DNA of 64,000 bases from Terriglobia bacterium (GTDB taxonomy: Bacteria > Acidobacteriota > Terriglobia > Terriglobales > Acidobacteriaceae), in NCBI GenBank assembly GCA_020073665.1, contig JAIQEU010000017.1, positions 32,933 to 96,932 of the forward strand. The letters are read 5' to 3'. A program made the translations under genes and the position numbers. Shown one piece after another: positions 25,599-34,458 of this stretch. Every line of letters starts with the position of its first letter. Position 1 is the first letter of the stretch. The notes under the pieces were generated by a model. The model was not told the DNA's origin, did no database searches, and worked only from the letters and a program-made list of their open reading frames with translations.

Positions 25599-28500
25599 AT
25601 GCAGCAGAAGTCCCACAAGTTCTCTACCGATCATGATGCGTGCGGCGTGGGTTTCATCGCACAGCTCGGTAGTGCCGGGTCGCACGAAGTGGTGCAGCGC
25701 GCCCTGACCGCGCTGGTCCGGCTCACCCATCGCGGCGGTGTCGATGCCGATGGGCGTAGCGGTGATGGCGCCGGATTGCTCACGGCGATCCCGGACCGGT
25801 TGATCCGCAACTCGGCTCGCAGCCTCGGCATTGAACTGCCGGAGAGCTTTGGCGTGGGCATGGTGTTCCTGTCGCCCGAGAAAGAAGCTAGCTGCCGTCT
25901 GGCCGTGGAGACTGCCTCCCGAACGCTGGGGCTGCGATGTCTGGGCTGGCGGGACGTTCCGACTGATTCTTCTATTCTCGGCCCGCGTTCCCTGGAATCT
26001 CTGCCCGACGTTCGTCAGTGCTTCTTCACATCGCAGGCAGAGAACTCGGATCTTGAATGCCTTCTCTTCCGGCTCCGCAAGCACCTTCAGGCCACTGTCC
26101 CTGATGTTTACTTCTGCTCTTTATCGTCCCGCACGATCGTTTACAAAGGACTGCTGACGCCCGAGCAGCTGCCGGCCTTCTATCGGGACCTTGCCGATCC
26201 GGATTTTCAAAGCCCGTTCGCAATCTTTCACCAGCGCTACTCGACGAACACGCAACCCAGTTGGGCGCTGGCGCAACCGTTCCGATTCGTGGCACACAAC
26301 GGCGAGATCAATACAGTGAGCGGCAACCGGCGTTGGTTGCGCGCGCGCGAATCAGCGTATCTCCGGCGTCTGGATATTCCTGAGAACTGTTCCCTGTTAG
26401 AGCCCGGGATGAGCGACTCCGGCAGCTTGGATAATACGCTCGAGGCCTCTCTACGCCTGAGATGTGGCTTGGCCGAAAGCGTCCTCCGCCTGGTTCCGCC
26501 CGCGTGGGAAAACGACGAGCGCATGGAACTGCCGCTGCGCCGCTGGTTTCAGCACGGCGTCTGCGAGCAGGAACCCTGGGACGGCCCCGCCGCACTGGCT
26601 TTCAGCGATGGGCAGATTGTAGGCGCCAAACTTGACCGCAACGGACTCCGGCCGATGCGCTACACGTTGACTTCGGATGGCCTGCTGGTGGTTGGCTCCG
26701 AGGTGGGCATCGCCGATCTGCACGGCAAGCAGGTGGTGGAGCGCCAGAGGCTTGGCCCAGGCGACATGTTGCTGGCTGATCTCGGCAGTGGTACTTTCTT
26801 CCGCCCGACTGAAATCTCCAAATTGCTGCGACCTGCGGCCGGCGGAACGACCTTCCCACGGATCACCATTGTCCCGCCTGAACCCACTTCTCCGACTCCC
26901 CGCCCGAAACCGAATCGAGTGTTGGCGGCCCTGGGTTGGACCGAGGATCAATATCGCATGCTGTTCCTGCCTCTGGTTGAAGAGGGCCAGGAAGCGCTCT
27001 GGAGCATGGGCGACGATGCGCCTCCCGCATCCCTCTCCGGACTCCGGCGTCCCCTGTGGGACTACTGCAAGCAGCGCTTCGCGCAGGTTACCAATCCGCC
27101 CATCGATCCTCTACGCGAATCACATGTCATGTCGCTTGACGTTTACTTGAGCAAGCGCACCATGATTTCGTCGCCGCTGGCGGATGGAGGGCAGCTCCAA
27201 AAGTTGGCCGCAACGCTCGCGCCTGTTCACCACATTGATTTCACTTTCGAAGCCACGACGGGGCTGGGCGGTGCCCGCGCGGCGCTTCAGGTCATACGGA
27301 AGCAAGCCCTCGCGGCGGTGGAAGCGAAAGCTGGGTTGGTCATCCTCTCTGATCGCGCGGTAAACGAGGACCGCGCTGCACTGCCGGCTCTTCTCGCCCT
27401 GTCGGCGGTGTGGAATTCGATGGTCGAAGCCGACGGCTGGAATATCCCGCTGGTCATCGAAACTGGCCAGGTGGTCGACACTCATCATCTTGCGCTTCTG
27501 GTCGCCGCGGGCGCCAGCGTCGTTCATCCTTACCTCGCATTGGAGATGGCCGGGGGCACGAGTTCCGGTGGCGCGGCGCGCTATCGTGCTGCTCTTGAAA
27601 AGGGGCTTCGCAAGGTCCTGGCCCGAATGGGCATCTCCACCATCGCGAGCTACCGGAACAGCCAGCTATTCGAGACGGTGGGCCTCGATCGCGAAGTCTG
27701 CTCTGAGTTCTTCGAAGATGCCGCCCATACCATCGGCGGGAAGAGCTTGCATGACCTGCTGAAAGACTGCCTTGCATACCACGCGGCCGGGCTCACCGCG
27801 TCGAATGCGGAATTTCGCGATTTTGGGCTTTATCGCTTCCGCCACAATGGCGAGCGCCACGCCAATTCACCCGAACTGGTCCGCCGGCTGCATCGCTACA
27901 TCAAATTCCCCAGCCCTGAAAATCATGCCGCCCTGGGACTGTTGGCGAAGGATCGCGCGCCGGTGGCTGTGCGCGACATGCTCGAGGTTGTACAAAATCA
28001 GGCCTTGCCTGTCGAGGAGGTCGAGACCGAGACCTCGGTTCTCAGCCGATTCAGCACGCAAGCCATGTCGTTGGGAGCAATCTCTCCTGAAGCCCATCGC
28101 ACGCTTGCGATCGCCATGAACCGGCTCGGGGCCCGCAGCAATACCGGCGAAGGCGGTGAAGACTGTCACATCTACTCCGATGCTCCCGAGGCAAACAACC
28201 GTGTCAAACAGGTTGCATCCGGACGCTTTGGCGTGACCGCCGAATACCTACTGCATGCCGACGAGATCGAGATCAAGATGGCGCAGGGCTCGAAGCCCGG
28301 CGAGGGCGGGCAACTTCCGGCCGTCAAGGTCACGCCTTACATCGCGCGCCTGCGTCATGCGGTGCCCGGCACGTCGTTGATTTCGCCGCCGCCGCACCAC
28401 GACATCTACAGCATCGAGGACCTGGCGCAGTTGATCTATGATCTGCGCGCCGTGAACACGCATGCTCGCATCGGGGTGAAGCTGGTTTCGAGCTCGGGCG

Positions 28501-29933
28501 TGGGCATCATTGCGGCAGGCGTGGCCAAAGCCGGGGCGGACGTCATTACCATCAGCGGTCACGATGGGGGGACGGGCGCCTCGCCGCTTACTTCGATCAA
28601 GAATACGGGGCTGCCCTGGGAAATCGGGCTTCGCGACACGCACACTGCTCTTGTCCGAGCGGGACTCCGCGCTCGCGTACGGCTACGGGTCGATGGCGGC
28701 TTGAAGTTTGCTCGCGATGTCGTGATCGCTGCCTTGCTGGGCGCCGAGGAATTTGGATTTGGCACGGCCGCATTGCTGGCGATCGGCTGTGTCATGGCTC
28801 GCCAGTGCCACCTGAATACCTGCCCGGTCGGGATTGCGACTCAGAACGAGCAACTTCGCGCCCGTTTCACCGGTAATCCGGAGATGGTGGAAACGTACTT
28901 CCGGGCGTTAGCCAATGATGTCCGTGAGATGCTGGCAACCATGGGCGCGCATTCCATCGACGACGTTGTAGGCGCGGTCGATCGCCTGCGCCCTCGTACC
29001 GAGGAAGGCAAGCGAGCCCTGGAACGCCTGCTTGCGCCGATTGAGGGTGCGCCTTTGCAGTTTCCGTGCCCGCACGAGGATGCCAGTGAACTACGCCTGG
29101 CGCTGAATCGCGTGGCGGAAGAACTCGAGTCTCTCTCTACCCGCTCGCATCGGTTTCGCATCACCAATTCCGATCGCGCCGTCGGGGCCCACTTCAGCGG
29201 TGAAATCCTGCGCCGTAGGGGCGGTTCCGGCTTGTCGCTCGGTGAAGTGGATTGTGAATTCGTGGGGACCGCCGGTCAAAGTTTTGGCGCATTCCTGATT
29301 TCGGGCCTCAATTTCCGTCTAACTGGCGAAGCCAATGACTACGTCGGCAAGGGCCTGTGCGGAGGCACAATTGCCGTCAGTGCCGGCCCTGAAGCAGCAG
29401 AGCGTGGCGATGTACTGGTTGGTAACACCGCGCTCTATGGTGCAACCGGTGGAGAACTCCATGTGGCGGGACAGGCGGGCGAGCGCTTCGCGGTCCGCAA
29501 TAGCGGCGCCTTGGCTGTTGTCGAGGGCGTGGGCCAGCACGGATGCGAATACATGACCGCCGGGATCGTGGTCATCCTCGGCCCAGTCGGGATCAATATG
29601 GGCGCGGGTATGACGGGCGGCCTGGCATACGTGTTGCGCGATTGCGCCCGCGATTGTCACGCTCATCATTCCGTGCGTTATGCGACCCTCGAAATACAGG
29701 AAGAACGGTGGCTGCGTCGCATCCTCCGCCGGCATGTGCAACTGACGGGCAGTCCGCGCGCGGCCCTTCTCCTGAACAATGCCGGCTTACCGATTCTGCG
29801 AGTGGAGCCTTTGCACCCACCCTGCACTGTCGAAGAGACCTGGGCTCCGGTCCTGGCGCGTGTCCGTACCGAGGAGGCGCAGACCTTCAAGCAGCGCGAC
29901 CTCCCTCCTTCCGCAGGGCCGCTGGTGATGTGA
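25599..29933 (+). CDS. gltB: Glutamate synthase large subunit
   Basis: A 1444-residue GOGAT alpha subunit. A 14-residue propeptide precedes the catalytic Cys15 of the glutaminase domain (ACGVGFIAQL). The FMN-binding synthase domain contains SGHDGGTGASPLTSIKNTG, the [3Fe-4S] cysteines are in CVMARQCHLNTCPVG, and the C-terminal beta-helix has repeats such as GGTIAVSAGPEAAERG and GGLAYVL. It makes two glutamates from glutamine and 2-oxoglutarate. I chose the ATG at 25599 (AGAAGGAC upstream) because it gives the normal propeptide; ORF extension to 25476 has no homology. No gltD follows, so the electron donor subunit is elsewhere or ferredoxin is used. Confidence 0.95.
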   Translation: MQQKSHKFSTDHDACGVGFIAQLGSAGSHEVVQRALTALVRLTHRGGVDADGRSGDGAGLLTAIPDRLIRNSARSLGIELPESFGVGMVFLSPEKEASCRLAVETASRTLGLRCLGWRDVPTDSSILGPRSLESLPDVRQCFFTSQAENSDLECLLFRLRKHLQATVPDVYFCSLSSRTIVYKGLLTPEQLPAFYRDLADPDFQSPFAIFHQRYSTNTQPSWALAQPFRFVAHNGEINTVSGNRRWLRARESAYLRRLDIPENCSLLEPGMSDSGSLDNTLEASLRLRCGLAESVLRLVPPAWENDERMELPLRRWFQHGVCEQEPWDGPAALAFSDGQIVGAKLDRNGLRPMRYTLTSDGLLVVGSEVGIADLHGKQVVERQRLGPGDMLLADLGSGTFFRPTEISKLLRPAAGGTTFPRITIVPPEPTSPTPRPKPNRVLAALGWTEDQYRMLFLPLVEEGQEALWSMGDDAPPASLSGLRRPLWDYCKQRFAQVTNPPIDPLRESHVMSLDVYLSKRTMISSPLADGGQLQKLAATLAPVHHIDFTFEATTGLGGARAALQVIRKQALAAVEAKAGLVILSDRAVNEDRAALPALLALSAVWNSMVEADGWNIPLVIETGQVVDTHHLALLVAAGASVVHPYLALEMAGGTSSGGAARYRAALEKGLRKVLARMGISTIASYRNSQLFETVGLDREVCSEFFEDAAHTIGGKSLHDLLKDCLAYHAAGLTASNAEFRDFGLYRFRHNGERHANSPELVRRLHRYIKFPSPENHAALGLLAKDRAPVAVRDMLEVVQNQALPVEEVETETSVLSRFSTQAMSLGAISPEAHRTLAIAMNRLGARSNTGEGGEDCHIYSDAPEANNRVKQVASGRFGVTAEYLLHADEIEIKMAQGSKPGEGGQLPAVKVTPYIARLRHAVPGTSLISPPPHHDIYSIEDLAQLIYDLRAVNTHARIGVKLVSSSGVGIIAAGVAKAGADVITISGHDGGTGASPLTSIKNTGLPWEIGLRDTHTALVRAGLRARVRLRVDGGLKFARDVVIAALLGAEEFGFGTAALLAIGCVMARQCHLNTCPVGIATQNEQLRARFTGNPEMVETYFRALANDVREMLATMGAHSIDDVVGAVDRLRPRTEEGKRALERLLAPIEGAPLQFPCPHEDASELRLALNRVAEELESLSTRSHRFRITNSDRAVGAHFSGEILRRRGGSGLSLGEVDCEFVGTAGQSFGAFLISGLNFRLTGEANDYVGKGLCGGTIAVSAGPEAAERGDVLVGNTALYGATGGELHVAGQAGERFAVRNSGALAVVEGVGQHGCEYMTAGIVVILGPVGINMGAGMTGGLAYVLRDCARDCHAHHSVRYATLEIQEERWLRRILRRHVQLTGSPRAALLLNNAGLPILRVEPLHPPCTVEETWAPVLARVRTEEAQTFKQRDLPPSAGPLVM

Positions 29934-30025
29934 CCACCGGCTTCCCGAATTGGTGTTTGGTTCGGCCCTTAGATGACATTCCACGTGCATGGCTTGTATG
30001 CTTCGCGATAGTCTCGTACTAACCC

Positions 30026-30937
30026 ATGGATTTTGATCAGCTGATAACGTTTCTTGAAGTTGCCAAGCTGGGAAGCTTTTCCCGCGCCGGTGAAAAAGTC
30101 TTCCGCTCACAATCCGCGGTTAGCGCGCAGATCCGTCAACTCGAGCGGGAATACGGGGACCGCCTGCTGGATCGATCCGGTAAAACCGTCAAACTGACTC
30201 CAGCGGGAGAAGTGCTCTATGAATACGCAGAGCGGCTGAAGAACCTCCGGGACGAGTCTTTGATGGCGGTGGCCGATCACGGCCGCACCCCGCGTGGCAC
30301 TCTCCGCATCGGGGCGAATGAAGCCACCTGTCTCTACGTTCTGCCCCATGTCTTTGCGGAATATTGTCGGCTATATCCCGCAGTCCAGATCAGCATCTAT
30401 CGGAGCTTCACTTACAAGATCGTCGAGAAGCTTGAGAACGGTGCCATTGACGTGGGCATTGTCACGTTGCCGGTTAAATCGCCCAGCCTGAAAATCCATC
30501 CCATCTTCCGCGACAAGCTCATGGTGATGGTCAGCCCAAACAATCCACTGGCCAAGTACAAGGTTATTCCGGTCAAAGAAGTCGCCAAGCAGCCCCTGCT
30601 TTTTCCCAAGACCGGGCACACCCGGCGTCTGCTCGACCGCTTGTTCCGCACCCACAATCCTAACCTGCACGTCCGCATGGAACTACCCAGCGTGGGCATG
30701 ATCAAGAGCTTTGTGGCGGCGGACTTAGGCGTGTCGTTGATCAGCAAATGCTTCGCCGGCGACGACGCAGCCGCCGGACGGGTCAAGTTGATTGACCTGG
30801 AAGACGTCGAACTCTGGCGTGAACTCGGGCTAGCCTACCGGCGGGATCGCACTCTGCCTCGCGCCACCACTGCATTCATCGCGACAATTCGTCAGCTGCG
30901 GCTAAATGGCAAAAAGGCAGATTCGAGTTGTACTTAG
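30026..30937 (+). CDS. LysR family transcriptional regulator
   Basis: A 303-residue LTTR. The N-terminal winged helix-turn-helix reads GSFSRAGEKVFRSQSAVSAQ followed by IRQLEREYG and LTPAGEVL; residues 90-295 form the periplasmic-binding-like effector domain. It is 92 bases downstream of gltB in the same direction, so gltB is a candidate target, but LTTRs more often control divergent genes. The effector is unknown. Confidence 0.92.
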   Translation: MDFDQLITFLEVAKLGSFSRAGEKVFRSQSAVSAQIRQLEREYGDRLLDRSGKTVKLTPAGEVLYEYAERLKNLRDESLMAVADHGRTPRGTLRIGANEATCLYVLPHVFAEYCRLYPAVQISIYRSFTYKIVEKLENGAIDVGIVTLPVKSPSLKIHPIFRDKLMVMVSPNNPLAKYKVIPVKEVAKQPLLFPKTGHTRRLLDRLFRTHNPNLHVRMELPSVGMIKSFVAADLGVSLISKCFAGDDAAAGRVKLIDLEDVELWRELGLAYRRDRTLPRATTAFIATIRQLRLNGKKADSSCT

Positions 30938-30966
30938 CCCCGGACCCGCGGTGACCACAGAGTCGT

Positions 30967-30981
30967 TCCGCCAGAGGCGGA
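30967..30981 (+). terminator. Possible hairpin after LysR gene
   Basis: TCCGCC, AGA, GGCGGA: a tight 6-bp hairpin 30 bases after the lysR stop, without a T-tract. It may separate this gene from the export locus starting at 31120. Confidence 0.3.
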
Positions 30982-31119
30982 TCGAGGCCTTCTCCCAGTT
31001 TGGGAAACATCTCCCTTGTGGTGACGCAATCTACTGGAAATTCCGTGAAGCGGTAGTGCTACATTCGAGGGGAGAGCGATTTCGCCACCATCGACGTTCG
31101 TGGCTCAGGGGGCCCCGCT

Positions 31120-33525
31120 ATGGCCACGCACCGGGCCGTTCCCGCCGATACTTCGATCGATTTCCTGAGCAGATTCCTGCGCGAGCCTGAGCTAGGGCCA
31201 CGCTGCGTCGTTCTTGCCCAACACCTTGGGGACCTGTTTCCCGGGGAAGCAGTGGTGGTGTACGCGATCGAGGATCAGGAGTCGCCGCAATGGGTGGCCA
31301 AAGCAGCAGTGGGCGAGGTGCACCTGGAGGAGGAAGTTGTTGGCTTCGAAAGTGGCACCCTCGGCAACCTGGCGACCCAGCGAAAGCCGTTGCTGTTTGC
31401 CGGGAAAGAGTTGGCGCGCGAGGAGTACGCCCACCTGCACGCGGGGCGCACGCTGGTTTCGCTGGCATATGTCCCCCTCTTCGCCGATGAACTCCTGGTT
31501 GGTGCCATCGAAATAGCCACGTTCGCGCGCGCCCTGACGCAGAGCGACCTCGTGCCGCTGGTAGGGATTGCGGACTTTGTCGGACAAGGTCTGGCGAGTG
31601 CGATGGAGTACGAACGGGAACGGGGCTCTCACCTGGAATCCATCTCGCGCCTGGCGCAACTCTACGATCTGGAGAAAGTGTTCAACTCGACCCTGGAAAT
31701 GGATGAACTCCTGTCCCTGGTCGCGTCCAAGCTCCGCCAGATTCTGGAAGTCCAGGCGGTGAACGTATGGCTGGTGAAAAACCAAGATGAACTGCTGCTG
31801 ATGAGCCGCGACGGGGACGACCCCACGCTGGAGGTGGGGGCGTCGCAGAAGACCGGCGGAGGACTGGCCGCGGAGGTCTCAGATACGGGCGAACCAATAC
31901 TTGTCAGTGACCCAAACGACGAATCTCTGAAAGAACGCAACGCCGGCGTGCAGGGCGGGGCGGTCTTCTCCTGCATGGCCGCGCCGTTGGTGGCGCAAGA
32001 AACGCAAGTGGGTGTGGTCGAGGCGATCAACAAACTTGATGGCACTCCGTTCGACGAAGATGACCTTTTTCTGCTGACCTCGATCGCCGAAACCGCGGCC
32101 GGCGCCTTGAACAATGCGGGCTTGCTGAAATCCGAGCGCAAGGTGCAAATCCTGGAAACGCTGGTGTCGGTGAGCAAGGAAATCACCTCAACTCTGAACA
32201 TGGATGGCGTCCTGCAGACCGTGGTCAATGGCACCAAGGCCGTTGTGCCCTACGATCGCGCCGCCGTCGCCCTGGAGCAACGCGGTCGATTGCAGGTGAA
32301 AGCGGTTTCAGGGCTGGACCAGATCCGGCTTGGGGATGCGGACGTCAGGAGGTTGCTCGGTTTGCTGGAGTGGGCAACGGTTTCAAATGATGAGGTGCAT
32401 GTCACCCGGCACGAGGAGGAAGTTGACAGCCCACGCGAGGAGACTAAAGCCAAGTTCGCTGAGTACTTCGACCAAACAGGAATGAACGCATTTCACGCGG
32501 TGCCGCTGTTCGATGACCAGGGCCGGGTGGGCATGCTGTCGTTTGAGAGCCGCGATTCGGACTTTCTGACCGAGGCCCACCGCGAAATGATCCGGGTGCT
32601 GGCCTCGCAGGTCACTGTGGCTTTGCGGAATGCGGAACTGTACAGGGAAGTTCCGTTCATCAGGGTCATTGAGCCGCTTATGCAGCGCAAGAAACGATTC
32701 ATGGCACTACAGAAGCGGCGGCGGGCAGCGCTGGTAGCGGGAGCAGCGGCAATCGCCGCCTTCCTATTGTTCTTCCCTCTCCCCATGCGCCTGCTGGGAG
32801 ACGCGACCGTAGCTCCTCAAACTACGGCGCGAATTCAGCCCCAGATCGAAGGAACCGTACGCACCGTTCACGTCCACGAGGGCGACGCGGTGCAGCCCGG
32901 GACTGTGCTGGCGGACCTGGAGGACTGGGATTACCGGGCGGCTCTGGCGTCCGCTGAGGCAAAGTACGAGACCGCACTTGCCGACATGAACCGCGCCCTG
33001 GCTGCGAATGACGGGAGCGAAGCCGGGGTGCAGCGAGTACAGGCCGAATACTGGGCCTCCGAGGTTGGGCGAGCAAGGGAGCGACTCGAGAAGACCCATT
33101 TACGCTCCCCCATCAGCGGCGTGGTGGCCACTCCCCACGTCGAGACGCTGGTTGGAAGCCACTTGGCCGAGGGCGACACGCTGGCGGAAGTGGTGAACAC
33201 GGCGCGCACGCTGGTGGATGTGAATATCGATCAGGAGGAAGTCGAGCTACTGAAGCCTGGAACGACTGCGTCGATCAAGCTGGAGAGTTTTCCCACGCGG
33301 GTGTTCAAGGGTGACGTAGTGGTTGTCAGTCCCAAGAGTGAATCTGTCGGGGATAGCCGCGTGTTCTTCGCCCGGGTAGGCATCGCCAATCCCGAGGGGC
33401 GCATCCGCGCGGGGATGCAAGGACGTGGCAAGGTTTGGGTGGGTTGGCGGCCGGCCGGCTACGTTCTGATGCGCGGTCCGGCAATGTGGGTCTGGTCGAA
33501 GCTCTGGTCGTGGTTCGGATGGTAA
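31120..33525 (+). CDS. GAF-domain protein fused to HlyD-type membrane fusion domain
   Basis: An 801-residue fusion. Residues 1-525 are cytoplasmic and carry three GAF-like modules (around 20-160, 190-340 and 345-510; for example LLSLVASKLRQILEVQAVNVW and AAPLVAQETQVGVVEAINK). A single membrane helix (about 533-555, AALVAGAAAIAAFLLFF) leads to a periplasmic HlyD/lipoyl adaptor: IEGTVRTVHVHEGDAVQPGTVLADLEDW, a short coiled coil, LRSPISGVVATPHVETLVG and the distal barrel. Joining sensor GAF domains to an export adaptor is unusual and suggests ligand-gated assembly. First of three genes: 33 bases to the next, which overlaps the third. No ABC, RND or TolC gene accompanies them. Confidence 0.88.
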   Translation: MATHRAVPADTSIDFLSRFLREPELGPRCVVLAQHLGDLFPGEAVVVYAIEDQESPQWVAKAAVGEVHLEEEVVGFESGTLGNLATQRKPLLFAGKELAREEYAHLHAGRTLVSLAYVPLFADELLVGAIEIATFARALTQSDLVPLVGIADFVGQGLASAMEYERERGSHLESISRLAQLYDLEKVFNSTLEMDELLSLVASKLRQILEVQAVNVWLVKNQDELLLMSRDGDDPTLEVGASQKTGGGLAAEVSDTGEPILVSDPNDESLKERNAGVQGGAVFSCMAAPLVAQETQVGVVEAINKLDGTPFDEDDLFLLTSIAETAAGALNNAGLLKSERKVQILETLVSVSKEITSTLNMDGVLQTVVNGTKAVVPYDRAAVALEQRGRLQVKAVSGLDQIRLGDADVRRLLGLLEWATVSNDEVHVTRHEEEVDSPREETKAKFAEYFDQTGMNAFHAVPLFDDQGRVGMLSFESRDSDFLTEAHREMIRVLASQVTVALRNAELYREVPFIRVIEPLMQRKKRFMALQKRRRAALVAGAAAIAAFLLFFPLPMRLLGDATVAPQTTARIQPQIEGTVRTVHVHEGDAVQPGTVLADLEDWDYRAALASAEAKYETALADMNRALAANDGSEAGVQRVQAEYWASEVGRARERLEKTHLRSPISGVVATPHVETLVGSHLAEGDTLAEVVNTARTLVDVNIDQEEVELLKPGTTASIKLESFPTRVFKGDVVVVSPKSESVGDSRVFFARVGIANPEGRIRAGMQGRGKVWVGWRPAGYVLMRGPAMWVWSKLWSWFGW

Positions 33526-33558
33526 GCACGAGCGCGGGAGCAGGAAGGAGTTCTGGCC

Positions 33559-34458
33559 ATGCGTCGGCTCTGGGTTGTGTTGGCCGTGTTCAGTGTGCTG
33601 GCGGTCTGCGGTTGCAGCCGGTCCCAGTCCAGCGCAAGTACGGACGTCCTGGCTGCAAGTGCGCCACCTGCATCAACCCCGGCTGCGAGTGAATATCCGC
33701 CAGGAGAGGAGATCATCGCCTCGGGCCCGATCGTGGTGGAGAACCAGTTGGACGTTGCGGCACAGCGAGACGGAGTGATTGCCAACGTTTCCGCGGATAC
33801 CGGTACCGTGGTGCGGAAGGGGCAGGTTTTAGCCCAAATGGACGATCGCCAGTTGGCTGCCGACCACCGGGCCGCCGAGGCCAAGCTCGAAGCCATCGCC
33901 GCCGACGTCAAGAACTGGGATGCCGAAGTCAAGGTGCTGGAAGCGGATCTGAGCCGCTCTCGCAAGATGTGGGACGCGCAGCTCATTACCAAGGAACAAC
34001 TGGATCACGCGGAGTACAAGGTCGTGGCCGATCGTTACGAGCTGGAACGTGAGCAGCACAGCTACGTGAACCAGCAGAACGTGGTCCGTTCTCTCGAACT
34101 GGAATTGGAAAAAACAAGCATTGTGGCGCCGTTCGACGGAGTGGTGGCACGCCGTTACATACGGTCGGGACAGAGGGTCGCTAGTGGCGAGCGCCTGTTC
34201 TGGGTGACAGCCATGACACCCCTGCGAGTGAAATTCTCACTGCCAGAACGCTACGCCGGCAGAGTGAGAACGGGTGACGCGATCGAGGTCTCTGCTGGTG
34301 AGAGTTTGGAAGTGAAACATACCGCCAAGGTCATCCAGATCAGTCCGGTCATCGATCCATCCAGCGGAACGATCGAGGTGCTGGCGGAGATTGTGGGACG
34401 AGCTGCCGGCCTGAGGCCGGGAATGACCGCGCATATCCGCATCGCACAGCCACAATGA
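33559..34458 (+). CDS. HlyD/RND-type periplasmic adaptor lipoprotein
   Basis: A 299-residue adaptor with a lipoprotein signal (LAVCGCSRS, probable acylated Cys near residue 20). The lipoyl half-motifs flank a coiled coil: DVAAQRDGVIANVSADTGTV and KTSIVAPFDGVVARRYIRSG, then a beta-barrel ending GMTAHIRIAQ. Such adaptors bridge inner-membrane pumps and outer-membrane channels. AAGGAG precedes the ATG. Its stop overlaps the start of the M50 fusion gene by 4 bases (ATGA), so the two are translationally coupled and likely act in one envelope complex. Confidence 0.88.
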   Translation: MRRLWVVLAVFSVLAVCGCSRSQSSASTDVLAASAPPASTPAASEYPPGEEIIASGPIVVENQLDVAAQRDGVIANVSADTGTVVRKGQVLAQMDDRQLAADHRAAEAKLEAIAADVKNWDAEVKVLEADLSRSRKMWDAQLITKEQLDHAEYKVVADRYELEREQHSYVNQQNVVRSLELELEKTSIVAPFDGVVARRYIRSGQRVASGERLFWVTAMTPLRVKFSLPERYAGRVRTGDAIEVSAGESLEVKHTAKVIQISPVIDPSSGTIEVLAEIVGRAAGLRPGMTAHIRIAQPQ

